From: an uncultured Clostridia bacterium
GTDB lineage: Bacteria > Bacillota > Clostridia > TANB77 > CAG-508
NCBI GenBank assembly: GCA_948528155.1
Contig: CAOSZT010000049.1
Coordinates: 1-14,158 of the forward strand
DNA length: 14,158 bases
Reading direction: 5' to 3'
A program made the position numbers and the translations under genes. The first letter of the stretch is position 1. The number at the start of each line of letters is the position of its first letter. This document shows, in pieces, positions 6,018 to 12,472 of this stretch. The notes under the pieces are model-generated. The model made no database searches. It saw only the letters and a program-made list of their open reading frames with translations, and was not told where the DNA came from.

Positions 6018-6045
6018 GCAACCTAAAAAGGTTGTTTTTTATTTT
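6018..6045 (+). terminator. Intrinsic terminator between protease and capsid genes
   Basis: Stem CAACCT (6019-6024) / AGGTTG (6029-6034) with an AAAA loop, then six T (6035-6040) and further T. It lies within a colinear operon, so it must be partly read through, or the capsid gene must have another promoter; no good promoter is visible in the 23 bases left before the capsid start. Confidence 0.8.
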
Positions 6046-6068
6046 TATAAAAGAAAAGGAGAAAAATT

Positions 6069-7250
6069 ATGAACGAAAAAGAATTATTAGAAAAAAGACA
6101 AGATTTAAAAGAAAAAATGGAAGGAATTTTAAATACTGCAAAAATAGAAAACAGAGCTATGAATGAACAAGAAGTAGTTGATTTTGATGAGGCAGAAAAA
6201 TCAATAAAAAATATCGATGAAACATTAAAAAGAATGGAGAAAGTATATAATATGGAAGAAAAAGAAGTGAAAGTAGAAGACAAGAGAGAATTAACACAAG
6301 AAGAAAAGGACATAAAATCATTTGCTAATTTTATTAGAAACAAAGTAAATGGAGTAGTAACAAATGAAGGAGATGTTAATTTAACTAAAGGAGATAATGG
6401 AGTAGTTATACCAAAAACAATTGTTAAAAAAATAATTGATAAAGTAATTGAAATATCTCCACTTTATGCAAGTGCGACAAAATATAATGCAAAAGGAACA
6501 TTAGCAATTCCAAAATATGATGATTCGACAGATGATGTAACTGTCGCTTATGCAACTGAATTTGATGAATTAGTTTCTCATTCAGGAAAATTTGCAACAG
6601 TTGAATTGACTGGATTTTTAATTGGAGCATTAACAAAAATTTCAAAATCATTATTAAAAAATAGTGATTTTAATTTAACAGAATATGTAATAAATAAAAT
6701 GGCTGAGAAATTTAAATTATTCTATGAAGGAGAAATGATAAACGGTACTACTAATAAAATTTCTGGTATTGTTGGTTCTTATGATTCAACAAAGATGAAA
6801 GTTGTATTAGGTGCTAAATCTAGTGTAACAGCTGATGAGTTGATAGATATTCAAGAGACAGTACCAGACGCATTTCAAGTTAAAGCTTACTGGATTATGA
6901 ATAGAGAAACAAGAAAAGCTATTAGAAAATTAAAAGACAGTGATGGAAATTATATACTAAACAGAGCATTTAATGAAAAATGGGATTACGAATTATTAGG
7001 AAAACCAGTTTACTGCTCAGAAAAGGCTGAAAAACTAGGAACAGCATCAAAACCAGTTATATTCTATGGAGATTTTTCAGGACTAGCTGTAAAAGAAACA
7101 GAAGAAATGGAAATACAAGTATTAGTTGAAAAATTTGCTACACAACATGCAATTGGTGTATGTGGATATAGTGAATTAGATACTAAAGTAGAAAATACAC
7201 AAAAAATAGCTGTTGCTGTAACAGGAGCTACTGACCCAGCAAAAGCATAA
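6069..7250 (+). CDS. Major capsid protein (HK97 fold)
   Basis: A 393-residue HK97-type capsid protein. Residues 1 to about 80 form a charged coiled coil (MNEKELLEKRQDLKEKMEG...), the scaffolding delta domain that the upstream protease removes; the mature protein probably starts somewhere in residues 85-110, before GDNGVVIPKTI. The body shows family-typical stretches: IIDKVIEISPLYASATKYNA (N-arm and E-loop region), LAIPKYDD, VELTGFLIGALTKISKSLL (181-197 for the core part), the spine-helix region with EKFKLFYEGEMINGT, and the C-terminal GKPVYCSEKAE and FYGDFSGLAVKE motifs. No separate scaffold gene exists, in agreement with the delta domain. The strong ribosome binding site AAAGGAG lies at 6055-6061. 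Expected to be the most abundant virion protein. Confidence 0.95.
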   Translation: MNEKELLEKRQDLKEKMEGILNTAKIENRAMNEQEVVDFDEAEKSIKNIDETLKRMEKVYNMEEKEVKVEDKRELTQEEKDIKSFANFIRNKVNGVVTNEGDVNLTKGDNGVVIPKTIVKKIIDKVIEISPLYASATKYNAKGTLAIPKYDDSTDDVTVAYATEFDELVSHSGKFATVELTGFLIGALTKISKSLLKNSDFNLTEYVINKMAEKFKLFYEGEMINGTTNKISGIVGSYDSTKMKVVLGAKSSVTADELIDIQETVPDAFQVKAYWIMNRETRKAIRKLKDSDGNYILNRAFNEKWDYELLGKPVYCSEKAEKLGTASKPVIFYGDFSGLAVKETEEMEIQVLVEKFATQHAIGVCGYSELDTKVENTQKIAVAVTGATDPAKA

Positions 7251-7270
7251 CCTCAAAAGGAGGATTTTGA

Positions 7271-7594
7271 ATGAATGAAATAAAAAAAGTAAGTGAAATT
7301 ACTGAAAACGAACTTGCTAACTATCTAAGAATATCAGAAGTTAGCGAGCAGGAAAAAACAGAACTCAAAACATACTTAAATATTGCCAAAAACTATATTT
7401 CAAATTATACAGGCATACCTGAAAAATCCGAAAATGAAGAAATAGAAACATTAGATTCATATTCGGATTTTGTTATTGTGGTTTATGTTTTATGTCAGGA
7501 TATGTATGATAATCGTACAATGTATGTTGATAATAAAAACATAAACAAAACAGTGCAAACAATTTTAGATATGCATACAAGGAATAATTTATGA
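7271..7594 (+). CDS. Head-tail connector (HK97 gp6-like)
   Basis: A 107-residue helical protein of the gp6/YqbG type, the first ring added beneath the portal after packaging. Typical signs are the size, the opening helices (ELANYLRI...EKTELKTYLNIAKNYISNYTG) and the central hydrophobic helix DSYSDFVIVVYVLCQDMYDNR, followed by a short C-terminal helix. The ribosome binding site AAAGGAGG sits inside a mini-hairpin (CCTC 7251-7254 / GAGG 7260-7263), which may tune its translation. Its stop overlaps the next start as ATGA. Placement straight after the capsid gene is the standard position for this family. Confidence 0.88.
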   Translation: MNEIKKVSEITENELANYLRISEVSEQEKTELKTYLNIAKNYISNYTGIPEKSENEEIETLDSYSDFVIVVYVLCQDMYDNRTMYVDNKNINKTVQTILDMHTRNNL

Positions 7595-7917
7595 TAAATG
7601 CTGGAAAGTATAATAAAAGAATATCTATTGTAACATCAAAAGAAACAGAGGATGATGATGGATTCTCAAACAAAGAAGAAATTGTTATCCTCAAACCTTT
7701 TGCAAGCGTAAAAACCACAAAAGGTTTTACTTTAATTACAAGTAATTCTGATTTCGAAAAAGCTTATACTAATTTTACAATTCGTTATCCTAAAACTGAA
7801 ATAACAAGAGACATGTTAATAAAGTATAACGATAAAATTTATACTATAGAATATCTAAACAATATAGATGAAGAAAGTGTAGAATTAGAAATTCAAGCGA
7901 AAGAGGTAACAAAATAA
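7591..7917 (+). CDS. Head closure protein / head-tail adaptor
   Basis: A 108-residue small beta-rich protein of the head-tail joining family (SPP1 gp16 / phage_H_T_join type). The opening INAGKYNKRISIVTSKETED.. followed by DGFSNKEE is characteristic, as is the central KAYTNFTIRYPKTEITRDM with IKYNDKIYTIEYLNNID: relatives read R.....I...D.I.Y.G..Y.I. in this part. It forms the stopper ring below the gp6-like connector, retaining DNA until ejection. It starts inside the stop of the upstream gene (ATGA) and ends in TAATG with the next, so three head-neck genes are translationally coupled. Confidence 0.88.
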   Translation: MINAGKYNKRISIVTSKETEDDDGFSNKEEIVILKPFASVKTTKGFTLITSNSDFEKAYTNFTIRYPKTEITRDMLIKYNDKIYTIEYLNNIDEESVELEIQAKEVTK

Positions 7918-8393
7918 TGGCTAGAATGGAAAGTGAACTTCCATATGATTTAATAAAAGAATTTGAACGATTAAACTCTAATAGTGAAAAAATGATGGGT
8001 GAAATGACTAAAGCTAGTGCTGAATTTGTAAAAGGAGAAATAGAAAATAGAACTAAAAAAGTATTTAAAAATAGTAATGAAATATTAAAAGGTTTAAAAA
8101 TAACTAAAGTTTACAAAACAAAAAGTGATGATGGAATTAATACGAAAGTTGCTTTTTATGGTTATATGACTACTAAAGATGGAAAAACATTCAAACAGAC
8201 AAGAAAACTAAAAAGTGGAAAAAAGACAAATTATGAATATGAAGGTATTCCAATTCCTTTAGTTGTTACAGCAAGAGAATATGGTACATCGAGTGGAGAA
8301 AAGAAGAAACCTTTTATAAGACCATCATTTAATAAAAATAAAATTAGAGAAATTATGCAAAAAGTTCAAGAGAAATATTTACCAAAGGAGTAA
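7917..8393 (+). CDS. HK97 gp10-like head-tail protein
   Basis: A 158-residue protein of the HK97 gp10 family, a neck or tail-completion component. The N-terminal half is a helix (YDLIKEFERLNSNSEKMMGE). The family hallmark comes near the C-terminus: YGTSSGEKKKPFIRPSFNKN (about 122-141), where a small-residue turn leads into a K-PFIRP-F motif and a final helix. An insert rich in Lys (GKTFKQTRKLKSGKKTN, about 89-105) lies between the core strands, making it slightly long. The gene starts on the last base of the upstream stop codon and ends three bases before the next start. Confidence 0.88.
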   Translation: MARMESELPYDLIKEFERLNSNSEKMMGEMTKASAEFVKGEIENRTKKVFKNSNEILKGLKITKVYKTKSDDGINTKVAFYGYMTTKDGKTFKQTRKLKSGKKTNYEYEGIPIPLVVTAREYGTSSGEKKKPFIRPSFNKNKIREIMQKVQEKYLPKE

Positions 8394-8396
8394 TTT

Positions 8397-8723
8397 ATGG
8401 AAAGTGAAATAAAAAAAGTATTATCGAAATTAAAAATTCCAGTTTCACATTTAAAATATAAAGGAAAGGAAAAAACTTATGTAGTATGGACTATTATTTC
8501 TGAAGACCCTCTTTATGCAAGTGATGATGAAATTGATTATAGTGAAGTTATAGTAGATATAGATATTTATAGCGAAAGCAATTATTTAAGTTTAATGAGT
8601 TCTATAAAAAAAGTAATGAAAGAAAATGAATGGATATGGAATGGAGATAGTATAGAAATGTATGAAGAAGATACAAAACTATATCATAGAACATGTACAT
8701 TCAAAAAAGAAAGGAGAATTTAA
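8397..8723 (+). CDS. Probable tail terminator / tail completion protein
   Basis: A 108-residue protein placed between the gp10-like and major tail genes, the slot held by the tail terminator (tail completion protein) in siphoviruses. It has an N-terminal helix (ESEIKKVLSKLKIP), a strand with TYVVWTII, an acidic strand SEVIVDIDIYSESNY, and a helix LMSSIKKVMKENEW, the alpha-beta order seen in such proteins, which cap the finished tail tube and join it to the head. The ribosome binding site (AAAGGAG, 8384-8390) overlaps the end of the gene before. I assign it by order, size and predicted fold rather than a recognised motif, so the family name is uncertain. Confidence 0.72.
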   Translation: MESEIKKVLSKLKIPVSHLKYKGKEKTYVVWTIISEDPLYASDDEIDYSEVIVDIDIYSESNYLSLMSSIKKVMKENEWIWNGDSIEMYEEDTKLYHRTCTFKKERRI

Positions 8724-8725
8724 TT

Positions 8726-9307
8726 ATGGCAAATATAGGTTTAAGAAATGCAAGATATAATTTGATAGATAGTGCTACTAAAAAATATAAAGCACTAACA
8801 GATAACAAAGTTCCAGTACTAGGAAGAATGATTGATGCGAAATTATCAGAAGATAGAGGTGAAGCTTCTTTACATGCAGATGATATGCTAGCAGAATACG
8901 ATAGCACTTTTACTGGAGCTAAACTTTCTATTACATTAGATGATGTAGATGATGAAACATATTCAAAAATTAAAGGTTGCACAATTACAGAAAAAGAAAT
9001 AACTGAAAATCAAGATAATTCAGCACCAGAAATGGGATATGGACATATTGTTACAAAAATGGTAAAAGGAGTAAAACAATACAAAGTAGAGTTTTTAGCG
9101 AGAATAAAAATAAATAGTATAACAGCAGATGCAAAAACAAAAGGTGAATCAATAGAATTTAATACAGTATCTATTGAAGCAAAAGTAATGCCATTAATTG
9201 AAGAAATAAATGGTATGAAAATAGGAGATTGGAAAAAATCTCAAACATTTGCAACTTTACAAGAAGCACAAACATATTTAGATGAATTATTAACACCAGC
9301 TGCTTAG
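8726..9307 (+). CDS. Major tail protein (phi13 type)
   Basis: A 193-residue major tail tube protein. The opening MANIGLRNARYNLID and the segment LGRMIDAKLSEDRGEASLHA / DDMLAEYDSTFTGAKLSITL match the phi13-type major tail family of Firmicutes phages, with the later YGHIVTKMVKG..KYKVEFLARI block. It polymerises as rings to make the non-contractile tail tube. An in-frame upstream ATG at 8693 exists, but AAGGAG (8711-8716) is nine bases before 8726, the MANIGL start fits the family, and 8726 lies three bases after the upstream stop codon. A hairpin with a short T-tract follows the gene, fitting high-level separate expression. The order of genes on either side is canonical. Confidence 0.92.
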   Translation: MANIGLRNARYNLIDSATKKYKALTDNKVPVLGRMIDAKLSEDRGEASLHADDMLAEYDSTFTGAKLSITLDDVDDETYSKIKGCTITEKEITENQDNSAPEMGYGHIVTKMVKGVKQYKVEFLARIKINSITADAKTKGESIEFNTVSIEAKVMPLIEEINGMKIGDWKKSQTFATLQEAQTYLDELLTPAA

Positions 9308-9337
9308 TAATAGTACAAAAGTAAAATTATCAAAATT

Positions 9338-9373
9338 AAAAAAGTAGGACTTTAAAATAAGCCCTACTTTTTA
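9338..9373 (+). terminator. Terminator-like hairpin after the major tail gene
   Basis: AAAAAGTAGG (9339-9348) pairs perfectly with CCTACTTTTT (9363-9372); inner C9350-G9361 and A-U pairs can extend it across one mismatch. The T-tract is only five bases and is part of the stem, so termination may be weak, or the structure may protect the end of the abundant major tail transcript. The 85-base gap holds nothing else visible. Confidence 0.6.
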
Positions 9374-9392
9374 AACTAATAGGAGGAAAATT

Positions 9393-9764
9393 ATGCAAGC
9401 AAAAATAAATCATATAAAAGTAAATGAAATAGAATATCCACTTGTTTTTAATTTAAATGTTATGGAAAAAATACAAGATAAATATGAAACTATTGAAAAA
9501 TGGGGAGATTTAACTGAAGAAAAAGAAGATAAAAATGGAAAAAAACAAGAAATAAATATTAAAGCTTTAAAATTTGGAATTAAAGAAATGATAAATGAAG
9601 GAATAGATATAGAAAACGAAAATCAAGAAACTAAAAGAGAGTTTCTAACAGAAAAACAAATTGGAAGAATAATTACAGAATTAGGAATAGATAAAATAGC
9701 AGATAATATTCAAGATACAGTAATAGAATCAACCAAAATAGAAGATAATTCAAAAAACGTGTAA
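9393..9764 (+). CDS. Tail assembly chaperone, short product (gpG-like)
   Basis: A 123-residue chaperone that coats the tape measure protein during tail assembly and is absent from the finished virion. It begins with a beta-rich part (KINHIKVNEIEYPLVFNLNVMEKIQDKYETIEKWGDL), followed by helices, and ends in a charged tail (ESTKIEDNSKNV). Position between the major tail and tape measure genes, the size and the frameshift near its end all support the assignment. The ribosome binding site AGGAGG precedes its ATG. Two codons before the stop is a slippery sequence from which a fraction of ribosomes make the longer fusion product. Confidence 0.88.
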   Translation: MQAKINHIKVNEIEYPLVFNLNVMEKIQDKYETIEKWGDLTEEKEDKNGKKQEINIKALKFGIKEMINEGIDIENENQETKREFLTEKQIGRIITELGIDKIADNIQDTVIESTKIEDNSKNV

Positions 9765-9985
9765 TCCACGAGAACGATGATACAAAAATCGATTTCTCGT
9801 GGTTTCTTTTTGTAGGTCATTCTCTTTTAAATTTTTCAGAAAAAGAAATAGGAAGAATGACATTAAAAAAGTTTATGAAATTATATGAACATTATAAAAA
9901 TCATTATGATTTTACGCTAATAAAAATAAGTTACCAAGAACTAGAGGAAAAAGCTAATCATAGAGGAGAAATGTTTTCTGACTAG
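9393..9985 (+). CDS. Tail assembly chaperone, -1 frameshift product (gpGT-like)
   Basis: Slippage by -1 at 9752-9758 joins the first 122 residues of the short chaperone to 75 residues read in the other frame (from R, codon at 9758, to the TAG at 9983-9985), a 197-residue fusion. The second frame is open throughout, has no plausible independent start with a ribosome binding site at its beginning, and encodes a sensible helical domain: FSWFLFVGHSLLNFSEKEIG, then MTLKKFMKLYEHYKNHYDFT. In lambda and its relatives the G and GT proteins act at a fixed ratio to recruit tail tube subunits to the tape measure. The tape measure gene starts 16 bases after the fusion stop. Confidence 0.9.
9752..9802 (+). 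promoter_or_regulatory. Programmed -1 ribosomal frameshift site with stimulatory hairpin
   Basis: A AAA AAC (9752-9758), in the correct frame (A, then codons AAA and AAC), is a canonical X XXY YYZ slippery heptamer. After a 7-base spacer comes a strong stem: CCACGAGAA (9766-9774) / TTCTCGTGG (9794-9802), perfect over nine pairs, with a further four pairs CGAT (9775-9778) / ATCG (9788-9791) across a two-base bulge and a nine-base loop. Confidence 0.92.
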
Positions 9986-10000
9986 TAGAAAGGAGGCAAT

Positions 10001-12472
10001 ATGACAGGAAGTTTTGGTGGTACAGTTAAATTAACTGGAGAAAGTGAATACAGAAAAGCATTAAAAGAAATTTCTAATAACTTAAAACTTTTAAGTAGTG
10101 AAATGAAGCTTACAGCATCTCAATATGACCTAAATGACAAATCTATTAATAATCTAACATCACAAAATGAAATATTGAATAAAAAAATAACAGAACAAAA
10201 AAATAAAGTTGATGTTTTAACAAAAGCGCTTTCAGAAGCAAAGAACGAAACAAATGAAGATAGTGAAACAACAAAAAAATGGCAATATGAATTAAATAGT
10301 GCGCAAACTGAATTGAATTTATTAAATAAAGAATTAAAAAATAATTCAGAAGAACTCAAAAATGCAAAAAAAGAAAATGAACAATTTAGTAATACTAATA
10401 AAACAACTATAAACAGTTTTAGAAGTTTTACATCAGAACTATTAAAAACTGTAGGTGGAACAAGCAATTTAGGACAAACAATAAAGAATGACTTAAATAT
10501 TAGAATGACAGAATTAAAAGAAAAAGTCAGTACAAACATAGATAATGTTAAGAAATTTGGAAGTTCTATTGCAGACGCAGTCCAACATCCTACAAAATTA
10601 GGCAAAGCAATTAAAGAAAAATTAGTAGATACAGCAGAAAAATTAGAAAACTCTACAAAGAAAAACACAGACAGCATAAAAGATTTTGAAAATGCTGAAA
10701 AAAGTGCAAGCAATGAAACGTTAAAATTCGGAGATATCTTAAAAGCAAATATTTTAGGGAATGTTATAACAAGTGGATTAAAAGCAGTAGGCACAGCAGT
10801 AAAAGAAATAGCTTCTAAAATGGGAGAATTAGGTAAATCAGTATTAGATGCTAGAGGAGAAATAGAACAACAAATAGGCGGAATTGAAACATTATTTAAA
10901 GATAATAGTGATGCAGTAATAAAAAATGCAAGTAATGCTTATAAAACAGCAGGACTATCAGCAACTGAATATATGCAAACAGCAACAAGTTTTAGTGCAA
11001 GTTTATTACAAAGTTTAAATGGAGATACAGCAAAAGTTGCAGAAGTAACTGATATGGCAATTATTGATATGTCAGATAATGCAAACAAAATGGGAACTTC
11101 AATGGAATCAATACAAAATGCATATCAAGGTTTTGCAAAACAGAATTATACTATGCTAGATAACCTAAAATTAGGTTATGGTGGTACTAAAACAGAAATG
11201 CAAAGATTATTATCAGACGCTCAAAAAGTAACAGGAATAAAATATGATATTAATAATTTAAACGATGTATATCAAGCAATACATGTAATTCAAGGAGAAT
11301 TAGATATAACAGGAACAACAGCAAAAGAAGCAACAGAGACTTTACAAGGAAGTATGTCAGGAATGCAAGGGGCGTGGCAAAATTTTTTAAGTGGTTCAGG
11401 AAGTTTAAGTCAAGTTTCAGATGCAGTAACAAATGTAGTTAAAAATGTTACAAGAATAGCTAAAGAAGCAATCCCACAAATATTAGGAGATATCAAATCA
11501 TCATTACCACAACTATTAGAAGTTGGTAAAGATGCTTTAATGACTATAGTAAACGGAATACAGCAATATTTACCAGAACTATTAAATGTAGCAATTGATA
11601 TTATCAATTCATTATTAAGCGATTTGATAGAGGTAGCACCAACTTTAATTCAAGCAGGAATAGAAGGAATAGCACAATTAATTAATGGTTTAGGACAAGC
11701 ATTACCCGAATTAATACCAAAAGCACTAGAAGCTATAATAACACTTGCAGAAGGATTATTAGATAATATTGATATGATAATAGATGCAGGTATTCAGTTA
11801 ATAATAGGATTAGCAGATGGACTTATACAGTCATTACCAAATCTTATAGAAAAAATTCCTGTTATTATTGACAAATTAATAAATGCACTTACAAATAACC
11901 TTCCTAAAATATTAGAGGCAGGCATTAAATTAATTATAAAACTAGCGGAAGGATTAATAAAAGCAATACCTCAATTAATAAGTAAAATTCCACAAATAAT
12001 AACTTCTCTCGTTAATGGATTTAAAAATTACTGGTCCAATATGGGAGAAATTGGCAAAAATATCGTTGAAGGAATTTGGAATGGAATAAAAAATGCAAAA
12101 GATTGGTTATTAAGAAAAGTTAAAGAATGGTGTGGAAATATAGTAAGTGGAATTAAAGGATTTTTCGGCATTCATTCTCCATCAACGCTTTTTAGAGATG
12201 AAGTTGGTAAGTTTATGGCTCAAGGGGTTGGAGTAGGATTTTCAAATGAAATGACAGATGTAACAAAACAGATGCAAAATGCAATTCCTGCTGAACTTGA
12301 TACTAATTTAAAAATGAATACAAGCTTCGAAAATATTGACAGGAATACAATAAACTATAACGAATTAACAAATTCATTTATTACTGCATTAAAAACTATG
12401 AAAATTGAATTAGATGATGAAGTAGCTGGAAGATTTGTCGTAAAAACTATCACAAGGGAGGTATATGTATAA
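10001..12472 (+). CDS. Tape measure protein
   Basis: An 823-residue tape measure whose length sets that of the tail. The N-terminus (FGGTVKLTGESEYRKALKEI, about 5-24) is the usual start in Firmicutes phages, followed by a long coiled coil (about 25-240). The conserved tape measure domain spans about 245-465, with GIETLFKDNSDAVIKNASNAY, the segment AFAKQNYTML-like QGFAKQNYTMLDNLKLGYGG (376-395) and the end GSMSGMQGAWQNFLSG (450-465). Residues 490-675 form a hydrophobic repeat array with recurring LPxL and A-I-L-GL elements, probably membrane-active helices used at DNA ejection. The conserved segment FFGIHSPSTLFRDEVGKFMA (721-740) and a C-terminal helix follow. At about 1.5 angstrom per residue, a tail near 120 nm is expected (known rule for siphoviruses). 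The ribosome binding site AAAGGAGG fixes the start. It ends in TAATG with the next gene. Confidence 0.96.
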   Translation: MTGSFGGTVKLTGESEYRKALKEISNNLKLLSSEMKLTASQYDLNDKSINNLTSQNEILNKKITEQKNKVDVLTKALSEAKNETNEDSETTKKWQYELNSAQTELNLLNKELKNNSEELKNAKKENEQFSNTNKTTINSFRSFTSELLKTVGGTSNLGQTIKNDLNIRMTELKEKVSTNIDNVKKFGSSIADAVQHPTKLGKAIKEKLVDTAEKLENSTKKNTDSIKDFENAEKSASNETLKFGDILKANILGNVITSGLKAVGTAVKEIASKMGELGKSVLDARGEIEQQIGGIETLFKDNSDAVIKNASNAYKTAGLSATEYMQTATSFSASLLQSLNGDTAKVAEVTDMAIIDMSDNANKMGTSMESIQNAYQGFAKQNYTMLDNLKLGYGGTKTEMQRLLSDAQKVTGIKYDINNLNDVYQAIHVIQGELDITGTTAKEATETLQGSMSGMQGAWQNFLSGSGSLSQVSDAVTNVVKNVTRIAKEAIPQILGDIKSSLPQLLEVGKDALMTIVNGIQQYLPELLNVAIDIINSLLSDLIEVAPTLIQAGIEGIAQLINGLGQALPELIPKALEAIITLAEGLLDNIDMIIDAGIQLIIGLADGLIQSLPNLIEKIPVIIDKLINALTNNLPKILEAGIKLIIKLAEGLIKAIPQLISKIPQIITSLVNGFKNYWSNMGEIGKNIVEGIWNGIKNAKDWLLRKVKEWCGNIVSGIKGFFGIHSPSTLFRDEVGKFMAQGVGVGFSNEMTDVTKQMQNAIPAELDTNLKMNTSFENIDRNTINYNELTNSFITALKTMKIELDDEVAGRFVVKTITREVYV

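Noticed and set aside
6023..6343. Minus-strand ORF covering the start of the capsid gene and the terminator
   Set aside because: Ser/Phe-rich mirror of the capsid delta-domain coiled coil; no ribosome binding site.
8693..8725. Upstream in-frame ATG for the major tail protein
   Set aside because: It would add 11 residues (MYIQKRKENLI) translated within the preceding gene and lacks a ribosome binding site; the ATG at 8726 has AAGGAG at proper spacing and the family start.
9766..9812. Hairpin plus T-rich tail read as an intrinsic terminator
   Set aside because: It lies inside the gpGT frame, at the exact distance from a slippery heptamer expected of a frameshift stimulator; the T run is interrupted.
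10120..10794. Long minus-strand ORF (224 codons) opposite the tape measure gene
   Set aside because: Its product is a Phe/Ser/Leu-rich hydrophobic string, the expected mirror of Lys/Glu/Asn-rich codons on the + strand; no ribosome binding site and full overlap with a clear gene.
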